A stretch of 64,000 nucleotides of DNA from Hormiphora californensis (GCA_020137815.1 CM035358.1:2345321-2409320); one strand, 5' to 3'. Shown: positions 1 through 20,749, numbered from the stretch's first letter. Numbers and translations are program-made. Notes: a model not told the origin generated them from the letters alone.

Positions 1-42
1 TGTTGCAATGTTGTGTTGTTGAGCACACCCCCCCCCCCTTAG

Positions 43-8068
<8,026 letters not shown>

Positions 8069-9046
8069 AGACAATGCTGTTTGAGATGTGTGTGTCCCAT
8101 GAACAATGTGTGTGGGCGTTTTGTTTGACACAATATACATGACAGAAAATGTGAAAAATATAAAGAGAGAGATGCATCTAAAGCTGTCAGAGCATTGGCC
8201 TGACAAATCTAAAGTATTTCAGCGCTACGAAGAAGAAAAAGCTTTCTTTTAGTATCTTCTTGTGTCATATTATAATACACATTTGAAATGTATTAAGAGT
8301 TAAAATGCATTATTTTCACACCCCTTAAATGGTTGTACTTTAAGTTTCAAACCTTCCAGAATCGACCCAATCATTTTAATGACCACGTACTCTGTCTGGC
8401 CGCACCAAACGTGATCCCGTTGTGCAGTGATGCAATAATTGAGTCCTCAGATCGGGTCATTAAAATTATACTACGTGATAGTATGTGGTCTCCCTAAGAA
8501 GCTTTATATCCTTGTATATAGTCTCCTGCAGTTGGTAGCACACAGTTTTGGCAACGTACCCCTAGCTGTACAAAGCCTAATTGAAAAGTTAACAAGTTTA
8601 TCTGTTATCACCTTCAATTGGCTTGTCCACGCCTTACTCCATAATAGAATCCATTGTCAATGTCATGAGTGCTTGTATTTTGTTTCGGTTGCAACTGTTA
8701 ATGAATCTTTCGGCAATCACTAATCGTATCATACAATTTAGATCCTGACTCGTTTTAGATTCATAAAATCCTCTCACTATGAGCCACTGCTCATGTTCAC
8801 TCTTATCTGTCAGAGCATTGGCCTGCCAGTGTTCACTAGACATTGTTCATTCTTGTTGAGTAAGAACTCAACAAGTTCATTAATCATTCTGAAATGTAGA
8901 ACACATATCCATCCGTGGGGTCTATCCATGTGCTATCTTATATAGTCATAAAAATGAGGGAGAGAGAATTTCAAAGAGGGAAGGAGAAAGATAGTGGAAA
9001 GCACAGTGGGGTGTTGAGAAGCAATTTTCCCTACTCCCTCGATAGT
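8069..9046. other. SMARCA4 3' flank, no further gene recognised
   Basis: Begins with the presumed 3' untranslated region of the SMARCA4-like gene; I see no canonical AATAAA close to the stop. Two copies of the dispersed motif TCAGAGCATTGGCCTG (about 8188 and 8811) are present. No open reading frame looks coding. Confidence 0.5.
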
Positions 9047-9595
9047 CAGGGTGTGAACTGCATGTCGTGTTTGCTAGTCGCGAGCGCGCTTGCGAGACAA
9101 GCAAACACGTCAAGGTTCATTAACAAGCATGCTGCTCAGTCATTTTAGATTTAATACACAATGTAAGGATACCATGTAATAGGTGAGACTCTTGCCGTCA
9201 CCCTCGTTCAAGTCCCGTGAAAAACGGAGCAGTACACGCAAACTGATGCCCATTTTCCTCGCGTGACCCCGATTCAGCAGTTTGAGACACCAACTCTTTA
9301 GGGGGCCATATCTCAGGAACCAGACAAGATAGGAAAAATCGCCGTCTAATGAGGCGTACAGTTTTTAATCTAGTTTACCACTGTACCGGCCGTTTCACTC
9401 TCCGACCTAAAACAAAAATCGCAACCCCACAAAACTTCAAAATAATGAAATTCGCATCTCGCATGTCGTGTTGCATGTCGTGTCATGTTATTGACGCGCT
9501 CGCGTTCAACTCTCACACAGCAGCTGCAGAACGTGGCGGGAAACATCGAGGAGTAGAGAGAGGGTCGGTGCCGAATCAAATATTTCTTGATCTTG

Positions 9596-11623
9596 ATCTA
9601 CTCCATCTCTCAGCTATCCTACCCCTCATCAACTCGATCTCTCAGCTACCCTACCCCTCATCTACTCCATCTTTCAGCTACCCTACCCCTCATCTACTCC
9701 ATCTTTCAGCTACCCTACCCCTTATCTAGTCCATCTCTCAGCTACCCTACTCCTCATCTACTCAATCTCTCAGCTTCCCTATTAGGGAAGCATAGAGATG
9801 GAAACGATTAGGGGTAGGGAATCCCTATCCATAATCGTTTCCATCTCTATGCTTCCCTAGCCCTCATCAACTCCATCTTTCAGCTACCCTACCCCTAATC
9901 TAGTCCATCTCTCCGCTACCCTACTCCTCATCTACTCCATCTCTCAGCTACCCTACCTCCCATTTACTCCATCTCTCAGCTTCCCTACCTCCCATTTACT
10001 CCATCTCTCAGCTTACCTACCTCCCATTTACTCCATATCTCAGCTTCCCTACCTGCCATTTACTCCATCTCTCAGATACCCTACCTCCCATTTACTCCAT
10101 CTCTCAGCTTCCCTACCTCCCATTTACTCCATCTCTCAGCTTCCCTACCTCCCATTCACTCCATCTCTCAGCTTCCCTACCTCCCATTTACTCCATCTCT
10201 CAGCTACCCTACCTCCCATTCACTCCATCTCTCAGCTACCCTACCTCCCATTTACTCCATCTCTCAGCTTCCCTACCTCCCATTTACTCCATCCCTCAGC
10301 TTCCCTACCTCCCATTTACTCCATCCTTGCCTCCCATTTACTCCATCTCTCAGCTACCCTACCTCCCATTCACTCCATCTCTCAACTACCCTACCTCCCA
10401 TTTACTCCATCTCTCAGCTTCCCTACCTCCCATTTACTCCATCTCTCAGCTTACCTACCTCCCATTTACTCCATCCTTGCCTCCCATTTACTCCATCTCT
10501 CAGCTACCCTACCTCCCATCCACTCCATCTCTCAACTATCCTACCTCCCATTTACTCCATCTCTCAGCTACCCTACCTCCCATTTACTTCATCTCTCAGC
10601 TTCCCTTCCTCCCATTTACTCCATCTCTCAGCTTCCCTACCTCCCATTTACTCCATCGCTTACCTTCCCTACCTCCCATTTACTCCATCTCTCAGCTTCC
10701 CTACCTCCCATTTACTCCATCTCTCAGCTACCCTACCTCCCATTTACTTCATCTCTCAGCTTCCCTACCTCCCATTTACTCCATCTCTCAACTACCCTAC
10801 CTGCCATTTACTCCATCTCTCAGATACCCTACCTCCCATTTACTCCATCCCTCAGCTTCCCTACCTCCCATTTACTCCATCTCTCAGCTTCCCTACCTCC
10901 CATTTACTCCATCTCTCAGCTACCCTACCTCCCATTTACTTCATCTCTCAGCTTCCCTACCTCCCATTTACTCCATCTCTCAGCTTCCCTACCTCCCATT
11001 TACTCCATCGCTTACCTTCCCTACCTCCCATTTACTCCATCTCTCAGCTTCCCTACCTCCCATTTACTCCATCTCTCAGCTACCCTACCTCCCATTTACT
11101 CCATTTCTCAGCTTCCCTACCTCTCATTTACTCCATCTCTCAGCTACCCTACCTCCCATTTACTCCATCTCTCAGCTTCCCCACCTCCCATTTACTCCAT
11201 CTCTCAGCTACCCTACCTCCCATTTACTCCATCGCTCAGCTTCCCTACCTCCCATTTACTCCATCTCTCAGCTACCTTACCTTCTATTTACTCCATCTCT
11301 CAGCTTCCCTACCTCCCATTTACTCCATCTCTCAGCTACCCTAGCTCCCATTTACTCCATCTCTCAGCTACCCTACCTCCCATTTACTCCATCTCTCAGC
11401 TACCTTACCTCCCATTTACTCCATCTCTCAGCTTACCTACCTCCCATTTACTCCATCTCTCAGCTTCCCTACCTCCCATTTACTCCATCCCTAAGCTTCC
11501 CTACCTGCAATTTACTCCATCGCTTACCTTCCCTACCACCCATTTACTCCATCTCTCAGCTTTCCTACCTCCCATTTACTTCATCTCTCAGCTTCCCTAC
11601 CTCCCATTTACTCCATCTCTCAG
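9596..11623 (+). repeat. 32-bp minisatellite, left arm of giant foldback
   Basis: Roughly 63 tandem copies of a 32-bp unit containing TACTCCATCTCTCAGC and TTCCCTACCTCCCATT, with scattered substitutions and a few short indels. Because 96 bp equals 32 codons, long repetitive open frames arise here. They are composition artefacts and not proteins. Confidence 0.95.
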
Positions 11624-11640
11624 GGGTAGGAATGTTAGGA

Positions 11641-11976
11641 TAAATGAGAGATGGAGTAAATGGGAGGTAGGGAAGCTGAGAGATGGATCAAATGGGAGGT
11701 AGGGTAGCTGAGGGATGGAGTAAATGGGAGGTAGGGAAGCTGAGAGATGGAGTAAATGGGAGGTAGGTAAGCTGAGAGATGGAGTAAATGGGAGGTAGGG
11801 AAGGTAAGCGATGGAGTGAATGGGAGGTAGGGAAGCTGAGAGATGGAGTAAATGGGAGGTAGGGAAGCTGAGAGATGAAGTAAATGGGAGGTAGGGTAGC
11901 TGAGAGATGGAGTAAATGGGAGGTAGGGAAGCTGAGAGATGGAGTAAATGGGAGGTAGGGAAGGTAAGCGATGGAG
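11641..11976 (-). repeat. 32-bp minisatellite, inverted, inner part of right arm
   Basis: About ten inverted copies of the same 32-bp unit between the centre of the giant foldback and the inserted inner foldback at 11981. Confidence 0.9.
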
Positions 11977-11980
11977 TAAA

Positions 11981-13306
11981 CACGGCGTGCCTGGTGAAAT
12001 TTTAACACGACCTAGCATGCGACGGGAAACCACCACTTGTACGTGGTAGCTGAGGGTCTACAGAATGGCGCTACGGTGCGGGAAAAAAAAGTCCATGCCC
12101 TAAAATCGTTTTTTTTACTTTTATTTGATTTGGGTCAAAATTGGCTATATTAAACGTGGTCCCGAAAAATCCATAATGACTTAGCACACGAAATATGTCA
12201 CCCCTACCTATTTTTGCACGTAGAATCGATTGCCGTTGAAGTCGAATCTCTAAAATGACTGTAAAATGGTCAAAAGTTGATTTTTTACCATTTTTTGGAG
12301 GTTTTTGGCCCCTAAACCATTGAAAACGTTGAGATAGGGATTTGAAACTAGTGGTCATTTTTCTACCAAGAACCAAGTTTTCGTGTATATCCGATTTATG
12401 GTTAGATTTGGGCAAATTGTTGAAATCTGCCAACTAGGAGAACCGTAACTTGATTTTCTTGTTTTTTGGATTTTGGCATTTTTGACAAACTTCTAATTGA
12501 AATGGTCAATCGGGACCATGCTTAAGTTGTTTATGGGACAATTTTCGACTAAAATCCAAGATTTCATACCAATCCAATAACAGATCGTTGATTTATAGAA
12601 AATTTAAGTAGGCAAAACGGTCAAAATAAGCAAGAAAAGTTGTCATTTTGACCGTTTTGCCTACTTAAATTTTCTATAAATCAACAATCTGTTATTGGAT
12701 TGGTATGAATTCTTGGATTTTAGTCGAAAATTGTCCCATAAACAACTTAAGCATGGTCCCGATTGACCATTTCAATTAGAAGTTTGTCAAGAATGCCAAA
12801 ATCCAAAAAACAAGAAAATCAAGTTACGGTTCTCCTAGTTGGCAGATTTCAACAATTTGCCCAAATCTAACCATAAATCGGATATACACGAAAACTTGGT
12901 TCTTGGTAGAAAAATGACCATTTTAACGATTGGCACTAGTTTCAAATCCCTATCTCAACGTTTTCAATGGTTTAGGGGCCAAAAACCTCCAAAAAATGGT
13001 AAAAAATCAGCTTTTGACCATTTTACAGTCATTTTAGAGATTCGACTTCAACGGCAATCGATTCTACGTGCAAAAATAGGTAGGGGTGACATATTTCGTG
13101 TGCTAAGTCATTATGGATTTTTCGGGACCACGTTTAATATAGCCAATTTTGACCCAAATCAAATAAAAGTAAAAAAAACGATTTTAGGGCATGGACTTTT
13201 TTTTCCCGCACCGTAGCGCCATTCTGTAGACCCTCAGCTACCACGTACAAGTGGTGGTTTCCCGTCGCATGCTAGGTCGTGTTAAAATTTCACCAGGCAC
13301 GCCGTG
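11981..13306. mobile_element. Inner foldback element (about 650-bp arms) nested in the giant one
   Basis: Ends are CACGGCGTGCCTGGTG and its complement, flanked by the direct repeat TAAA (11977-11980 and 13307-13310) in minisatellite sequence that reads continuously if the insert is removed. The arms run about 650 bp to a centre at about 12636 with a 17-nt loop (12628-12644). They are near identical; one 15-nt indel distinguishes them near 12350/12920. The translated arms give mirror-image frames with no recognisable domain. A non-autonomous DNA element of uncertain superfamily. Confidence 0.85.
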
Positions 13307-13310
13307 TAAA

Positions 13311-14358
13311 TGGGAGGTAGGGAAGCTGAGAGATGGAGTAAATGGGAGGAAGGGAATCTGAGAGATGAAGTAAATGGGAGGTAGGGTAGCTGAGAGATGG
13401 AGTAAATGGGAGGTAGGATAGTTGAGAGATGGAGTGAATGGGAGGTAGGGTAGCTGAGAGATGGAGTAAATGGGAGGCAAGGATGGAGTAAATGGGAGGT
13501 AGGTAAGCTGAGAGATGGAGTAAATGGGAGGTAGGGAAGCTGAGAGATGGAGTAAATGGGAGGTAGGGTAGTTGAGAGATGGAGTGAATGGGAGGTAGGG
13601 TAGCTGAGAGATGGAGTAAATGGGAGGCAAGGATGGAGTAAATGGGAGGTAGGGAAGCTGAGGGATGGAGTAAATGGGAGGTAGGGAAGCTGAGAGATGG
13701 AGTAAATGGGAGGTAGGGTAGCTGAGAGATGGAGTGAATGGGAGGTAGGGTAGCTGAGAGATGGAGTAAATGGGAGGTAGGGAAGCTGAGAGATGGAGTG
13801 AATGGGAGGTAGGGAAGCTGAGAGATGGAGTAAATGGGAGGTAGGTAAGCTGAGAGATGGAGTAAATGGGAGGTAGGGTATCTGAGAGATGGAGTAAATG
13901 GCAGGTAGGGAAGCTGAGATATGGAGTAAATGGGAGGTAGGTAAGCTGAGAGATGGAGTAAATGGGAGGTAGGGAAGCTGAGAGATGGAGTAAATGGGAG
14001 GTAGGGTAGCTGAGAGATGGAGTAGATGAGGAGTAGGGTAGCGGAGAGATGGACTAGATTAGGGGTAGGGTAGCTGAAAGATGGAGTTGATGAGGGCTAG
14101 GGAAGCATAGAGATGGAAACGATTATGGATAGGGATTCCCTACCCCTAATCGTTTCCATCTCTATGCTTCCCTAATAGGGAAGCTGAGAGATTGAGTAGA
14201 TGAGGAGTAGGGTAGCTGAGAGATGGACTAGATAAGGGGTAGGGTAGCTGAAAGATGGAGTAGATGAGGGGTAGGGTAGCTGAAAGATGGAGTAGATGAG
14301 GGGTAGGGTAGCTGAGAGATCGAGTTGATGAGGGGTAGGATAGCTGAGAGATGGAGTA
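13311..14358 (-). repeat. 32-bp minisatellite, inverted, outer part of right arm
   Basis: About 33 inverted copies of the 32-bp unit, followed by the unique outer arm. Right-arm copies total about 43 against about 63 in the left arm, so the arrays have changed length independently. Confidence 0.9.
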
Positions 14359-14910
14359 GATCAAGATCAAGAAATATTTGATTCGGCACCGACCCTCTCT
14401 CTACTCCTCGATGTTTCCCGCCACGTTCTGCAGCTGCTGTGTGAGAGTTGAACGCGAGCGCGTCAATAACATGACACGACATGCAACACGACATGCGAGA
14501 TGCGAATTTCATTATTTTGAAGTTTTGTGGGGTTGCGATTTTTGTTTTAGGTCGGAGAGTGAAACGGCCGGTACAGTGGTAAACTAGATTAAAAACTGTA
14601 CGCCTCATTAGACGGCGATTTTTCCTATCTTGTCTGGTTCCTGAGATATGGCCCCCTAAAGAGTTGGTGTCTCAAACTGCTGAATCGGGGTCACGCGAGG
14701 AAAATGGGCATCAGTTTGCGTGTACTGCTCCGTTTTTCACGGGACTTGAACGAGGGTGACGGCAAGAGTCTCACCTATTACATGGTATCCTTACATTGTG
14801 TATTAAATCTAAAATGACTGAGCAGCATGCTTGTTAATGAACCTTGACGTGTTTGCTTGTCTCGCAAGCGCGCTCGCGACTAGCAAACACGACATGCAGT
14901 TCACACCCTG

Positions 14911-16060
14911 ATAGTGAGATAAGGTCAAAAGCAAAAGGGGAGAGAGAGTGAGTGAGAGAGAGAGAGAGGGGGGTTGGTGGGAGGGGTTTTTGGGGAAAAA
15001 AAGCAAAATTTTAGGGGGTTTTGGAAAAAAACGGCCAAAGGGGAAAAAGGAAAATTTTTCCCCCCCAAACTTTTCTCCTTTTCCCCAATGGGAAAGTGGG
15101 GAAAGAAATAAAGGGTACTAAATGGTTTAATAAGGGGTGGGGGTTTAAAATGGAGTGGGGGGGGGTAGCAAAGAGGGATTTAAAGGGGTGGGGTAGTAGG
15201 TCAGGGGAGGGGTGGAAAAAGAGAGGAGAGAAAAGAAAGAAAATTTTTTTGGAAAACCCCCCCTTTTTTCCCGATTTCCACCTTGGTAAGGGGGCCCCTA
15301 ATCCCCCTTTGCCCGTGGGTCTTTCATTTTTTTATTTTTTTGGGGTTTTTTTGGTGGGGGGAAAAGGGGGTTTTGGGAAAAACCTTTAAAAAATGCCCTC
15401 ATTGGGGCTTTTTTCCTTCTTTCTTTCCTTTCCCCCCAAATTTTTTCTAAAACTCTTTTCTCCCTCATCTTTCTTCTCTCCGTTTTTGGGGCTTGGGGGG
15501 CCCAAAACCCCTTTGGATCCTTTTTTTGGAAAATAAAAAAAGACTGGGAAAGGGCTGGTTTAAAGATTTTTTTTGGGCGGGGGGGGGGGGGGGGGCCCCC
15601 AAACAGAGTTTACACCCTATAGGGAAACCCCGCAAAAGGGGAAAAGGAGTGGTGGGGAAAGGAAAAAAGGAAAAAAAGGGGGGGGGAAAAGAACGAAAAG
15701 GGGAAAAAGTTTAAAACCATTTTTTAAACCCCCCCCCCCATCCTTTACTCTTCTCCCTCCCTCTTTTTTTACCATCCCCGGATTTTTTTGGTTTTTCCCT
15801 TCAAAACCCCTTCCAATTTTTTTTCATCCCCCCCTTCCCCCCTTTTCCTTTTTCCCTCCCCTCTTCTTCCCCCTTTCCCCCCTCTCCCTCTCCCCCTTTC
15901 CCCCCTTCCCTCTTTCTTCCCTCCCCTCCCCCCCCCCCCCTTTTTGATCCCCCCCTTTCTCTTTCTTTTCCCCTTTACCCCCCTTTTCTTCCCCCCCCTC
16001 TCCCTCCCCCCTTTTTTTTTTTTTTTTTGGGGTTTTTTTTTTTTCCCCCTTCCTTTTATC
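14911..16060. other. Homopolymer-distorted low-complexity sequence, probably assembly or consensus artefact
   Basis: From about 14940 the sequence is dominated by runs of 4-20 identical bases (for example a G run at about 15580-15595, and T and C runs throughout). It looks as if the homopolymers of a GA/CT-rich stretch had been stretched. Normal composition resumes at about 16057. It starts immediately beyond the right end of a 5.9-kb palindrome, where sequencing and assembly are expected to fail. Open frames here should not be trusted. Confidence 0.65.
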
Positions 16061-16851
16061 TCATATTGCCATGATTCAATATTTTCAGAAGCAAATTCCG
16101 TGTGTATGGGGAGGGCTGGATCATTTCTTCTTTCATTACATCCATCTTTGCTACTGAGCTTATTTTGATGTCAAATTCACCCTTGGGGTTTTTGGGGAGC
16201 ATTTGAATGTGATGGTCAAGCATAACAAGTACAAAAAAAGCAGGGGCCTCATGCCCCCTATCCTTATGGGGTCACGCAACCCCTTTCTTAACTTGTACTT
16301 GATGTCACATAGTGACTTGGGGGTCACCCCCGCCCTAACAATAATTTTAAAAATAAACCGCTTACAGCATCCAAAAACTGTGTGTAATCAAGTGCTAAAA
16401 TGTAAGGTTGAAAAGTGAGGTAGAATGACCTCATGATGTACATTCTCATTCATCAATTATTCAGGGTCGTGTTGTTAGTCACGTCATTCGTCTCTTGGCC
16501 TCTCTCATCAAACCCAAACCCAAAAACTCTGCGCTGTTTTTCAGTGTGCCATCTATTTTATCTGCTGCAGAATTATATAGGTTTTCTGATTTTTGGATAG
16601 GTCGATGTTTTATATATCCCTCTGTAATACATCTCCCTCCCTCGCTCTGTCCCTCCATGATCCTGTCCCTCCCTCTCTCTGTCCCTCCCTCTCTAACCCC
16701 TGCTCTAATATTCCTCCATCTCTCTCTCTCTCTTTCCCTAGTTCCGTAACCAAGGCAACAGAAGACACATCATGAGCTGTTGTACACCAAACCCGGCCGG
16801 TGACCACTCCAAATTGTGTCATTCAATGAGCCAGTAAGATATATATAAGCC

Positions 16852-16900
<49 letters not shown>

Positions 16901-18354
16901 AGAGAAGTCGAGGAGAGAGCGCGAGATGCCTCGCCCCGTGCGCTACGATGCGTCGAGCTCCTCTACGTCTCGTCTCGGCCGCAGTACCTCTCTCGAGAAT
17001 AACTCTCCTTCTCTTCTTACTCTCTTCCGCCTCTCCCTCTGTTCCTCCTCTGCTCACTATCCTTTCCATTCTCTTGTATCTCCCTTTCCCATCCTCCCTC
17101 ACATTCCCCTTTCCTTTCCTTTCCGACTTCTCAATGCTAATATCCACTCGTGTGTACTTTGTCCACATGTCTATTAACACTCCACCTGGTCCCTCCCAAC
17201 ACATTCCACCTTTCTTTTGGACAGGCTTTCGAGAATTTGAATGCAATCGACCACACAACGTGACACGATACATTTATACAGCAAATCCATATACTTTCCT
17301 ATCTTACCTATCGGCCTATCTAGGTTTTGGAGATTTCATGCTATGACGTTAGCTGGATTACGTCATAACATACCTTTACGAGTATTTTGTAATCCAATGT
17401 CTCAATTGTTATGACTATGATGATCTTATAGTGTAGTTTCTGTCATAAGATTGCATTTGTAAGAAATGAGAATAACAGGAATAGGCCAAAGCTCTGACAG
17501 GATCTGTGGCCAAATACAAGGCGTTCATTAGTCGTTCGAGTTCTTTGTGTCATTTCTGTGCCTGTGGGAGGAGCAATATATACCATAATGATCCACACAC
17601 TCATATCATATAATGACCCATAATGAGTCATTAGGGCCACCGGCCATTCCCCAAGGCCTACACTTGCGAAATTGTACACACTGACAAACACATTGATGGA
17701 TTGACTATTTACTAGTAATTTTGTAGTTCATATTTCTTGACAAATTTAGATTTACAAGTTACAATCGGTGAGCTCCCCGTCAGCTCCTACACACAGTACA
17801 CATACAATTATATCTGCCATCGTGCTATGCGTGTAATTACTAGGACAGTTCTCACATTATTGTTTACAAATATAATATGTTGAAGCTCCAAACAATGAAG
17901 TGGTAAGATGATCTATTGAACTTCAAGTTCTACATCATATTCATAGCTACCGGCTGTTTCTGTTTACCACCATTCGGCAGTATAAAACGTGATATTTCTT
18001 GTTAAAGTAGAGATGGGTTGGGGTATTATGACATAGGACCGTCGTGGTCAAATCAGGGTCACTTCTGGGTCATTTCAGGGTAGGATGTGCGTTTTGTATG
18101 TAGCTCACATCATGGGGGACTTTTGTTGGTTTGCAGGCGCTCATTGAGTTATTGTTGCAATGAATTCAAAATTCCCGCGGACTCGCAGCTCAGGCTGCAG
18201 ACTAGAGGGAAGTGGAATTTATTCTGTTTCGTAAAACATTGCAGCAGAGTGAGGATCCTGGATCATTATTCGAGATCTCTTGAGGGGCAAGGGGTATTTA
18301 ATCCTTATAAGAAGTGCTTTTCTGTGGGTAGAGAAATAAAAATAGAAATAGAGA

Positions 18355-18436
<82 letters not shown>

Positions 18437-18601
18437 AGAGTGAGCGTACACTCACCTAGATCTTTACTTTTAGGTTTCATTTTAAATGTGTCCTTTCTCT
18501 CAGAGAATCTCTGAACACAAAAGACATTGACTTATTCACACATCCCTCGTGTGTCATTATTTGCATGCAGACAGGCTCACATGGAACTCGTTCTGTGTCT
18601 C

Positions 18602-18669
<68 letters not shown>

Positions 18670-19064
18670 AGCATGCTTTGTGAATAACACAGTAGCCTTA
18701 AGCCTATTTTAATTCATACACTTGCTAACAACAGTTACCCAGTGCAAAGATTGTGCTAATTTGCGAATTTAGTTAGCAGCAAAAAATTAGTAAATAAACA
18801 CCTAAAAGTAGCAAAAATTCGCTGTACAGCAAAAACTAGACATCGTGGAGTGAAATAGATACGTGCATCGTGTTCAGCGTCGAAAAATAGGTCGGGGTAC
18901 GAAATTTGGTATCTCTACCTCATCTCAGTCGCGAAATTCGTATTTTGCTAATGCTGCCTAATCTAGCAGCAGCAGATGAGGCAGCAGATGAAGTGTAGCT
19001 ATGACAACCATGCTGCCATGTCGCGCGCACATATAAGAACGGATAAAATTCGACCCTTTCATCA
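16061..19064. other. Gene-poor stretch with (GA/CT)n arrays
   Basis: No convincing exon was found. It contains GA/CT arrays at about 16857-16897, 18346-18435 and 18608-18668. A foldable segment lies at 16226-16310 (ACAAGT...GGGG pairing with CCCC...ACTTGT). A TATA-like ATATATATAAG near 16841 precedes a GA array; no gene could be attached to it. Confidence 0.5.
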
Positions 19065-19154
19065 GCCTCAGTGGTCGAGTGGTTAAGGCGATTACCCATG
19101 ATATCAGAAGCGAGCACCTGTGTGGGTTCGAACCCCGATAAATCTTATTTTTTT
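19065..19154 (+). pseudogene. tRNA-like relic or SINE head (type II tRNA, Ser/Leu-like)
   Basis: Contains a good A box (TGGTCGAGTGG, 19072-19082), a perfect B box (GGTTCGAACCC, 19125-19135) and a T7 terminator (19148-19154). The D arm resembles tRNA-Ser/Leu. The acceptor ends do not pair and the anticodon stem is poor, so this is a degraded tRNA or a tRNA-derived SINE head and not a working tRNA. Confidence 0.55.
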
Positions 19155-19625
19155 AAAACATTTTCCTCGTTTATGCAAAATAATTTAAACATTTTTTCTC
19201 TAATGCTGACCACAAAAACATAGTTGTTAAACACAATTAATGTTATTGAGGTGACCTTCAAAATTTGGTGGGAGCAAATTTTCGATAAAATTTTTAGATT
19301 CGCAGCATTTTTTAAGATCTTTGCACTGGGAACAGTTATGGGAAATTTACTCACCTTTTTCCGGCTAAGAGCAGCTTTTACATCGACCTTACATAAACGA
19401 ATACCAAAGACTAAACTACCTAATCCTAATTTAACGGTTGGTAATGAAATTATCCCTCCGCGCGAGCTCCCCATGAAATATTAGGGGTGACTTCGTAACC
19501 TAATTTAACTGGTTATTTGAATAATCGGCCCTATGGCACTTGCCAGTGCTGTAACCTACGTTATGATGTAGCATCCCTATCCGGGTCCCTGATCGTGCCC
19601 AGCTAACGTAACCTTAACGTCATCA

Positions 19626-19644
19626 TGACGTCATCATGACGTCA
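19626..19644. promoter_or_regulatory. Two CRE-like palindromes
   Basis: TGACGTCA occurs twice 11 bp apart (19626-19633 and 19637-19644) within a short tandem repeat. The sequence equals the CREB/ATF consensus, but no gene start could be placed nearby, so it may be only a repeat. Confidence 0.3.
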
Positions 19645-20094
19645 TCATCTTCGTTTCCTTCTCCAGAAATGAACCTGTTAGGTAAGAGCGATTGGTAAAC
19701 GAATTTATAGAGTCCTATAGGGGATAGGGGTCTAATCATAATAAAAGAGGGAAGATAGATGCGCGGGTTAGATAGAAGAGAGAAGAAGAATGATGAATGT
19801 TTGGATAACAATATATTCACCAGTGAAAGACACATATTTATTCAGTCTGGTCCTCATCTTTACCTTTGAACTTCCCCTCTCTCTCCATCTCTCTCTATCC
19901 CTCGAAGTCTATCTCTATATGTATTTATCTTTCTCTCTCTCGATCTTCCTATCTCTCTCTATTTCCCTCTTCTCACACTCGTATGCATATTCTTCGGTAA
20001 GATGTGGGCGAGCATCGTTCCTTTGTGTGTTTTGGCCCCCCTGGCTCTACCTCTCCCTTTTCTGTATAGCCCAAAACTTCATTCTCTATCTTTC

Positions 20095-20201
<107 letters not shown>

Positions 20202-20377
20202 ATCCTCTCTCCATATTCTCTAAAGTGTGTGTGTGGGTATACTGAATTGTACTGCTACTATACATCCACGCTTCTATGTGAGTGATGGCTCTTGGCTCTC
20301 GTTTTTTTGGAGGTAATGAACATGTTCACATGTTCTCCGTCATTAGTCGGGTTATATAGACAGTCTTTGTATAGCGA

Positions 20378-20749
20378 GGTATGCGGTAAATGTTAACCAG
20401 ATCTGAGAGAAAACGTACGTGCAAAACCACGTTTTTGTCCATAACTCAGTCATTTCTTGACCAATTTGCAAAATCTTGGGCGTGTTGGAAAGAGGACATT
20501 GAGCTCTTTCAAATGAGCCGAATAAAACTAAAATCGGCGCAAGATGCGCGGCGTCATGGCGCAAAATGCGCGTTTTCGCCACCACGCCGCGCAATTTGCG
20601 CCAATTTTCATTTTCTTGAGCTCATTTGAGAGATCTTTATGTCCTTTTTCCAATGAGCCAAAGATTTTGGAAATTGGTCAAGAAATGGCTGAGTTATGGG
20701 CAAAAACGTGCGAAATTCTCACAGATCTGGTTAACATTTACCGTCTACC
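20378..20749. mobile_element. Mutator-like (9-bp TSD) foldback MITE
   Basis: A 372-bp inverted-repeat element. The ends read GGTATGCGGTAAATG and, on the other strand, GGTAGACGGTAAATG, continuing as arms of about 160 bp around a GC-rich centre full of GCGCAA/TTGCGC. It is flanked by a perfect 9-bp direct repeat GTATAGCGA (20369-20377 and 20750-20758). A 9-bp duplication fits the Mutator/MULE superfamily. No coding capacity. Confidence 0.85.

Larger units (their letters stand above)
9047..14910. mobile_element. Giant foldback element with minisatellite arms (FB/TU-like architecture)
   Basis: A 5864-bp element whose ends are inverted copies beginning CAGGGTGTGAACTGCATG. The outer 765 bp of the arms (9047-9811 and 14146-14910) are collinear without any indel and appear essentially identical. 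The inner parts are tandem arrays of a 32-bp unit in opposite orientation, meeting near 11624-11645. The direct repeat ATAGT flanks it (9042-9046 and 14911-14915). Close to each end is an imperfect 42-bp palindrome (GTGTTTGCTAGTCGCGAGCG core), and each arm contains a small hairpin (9784-9865 and 14096-14175). Long inverted repeats built of short tandem units recall Drosophila FB and sea-urchin TU elements. No transposase is present. A second foldback is inserted in the right arm. Confidence 0.8.

Noticed and set aside
10327-11643. 438-codon open frame through the minisatellite
   Set aside because: It is the 32-bp repeat read in frame (96 bp = 32 codons). Mirror frames of the same kind occur in the other arm, and there is no start context, domain or splice structure.
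12071-13216. Two mirror frames of 120 and 125 codons in the inner foldback
   Set aside because: Identical because the arms are inverted copies; no recognisable domain, low-complexity composition.
15021-16168. Open frames of 70-126 codons in the homopolymer block
   Set aside because: Sequence quality is doubtful and the translations are runs of F, P, G and K.
16926-17346. Two Ser/Leu-rich frames after a GA tract and a TATA-like box
   Set aside because: Composition follows CT-rich DNA; no domain or splice partner.
19065-19140. Functional tRNA gene
   Set aside because: A and B boxes are good but the acceptor and anticodon stems do not pair; recorded as a relic instead.
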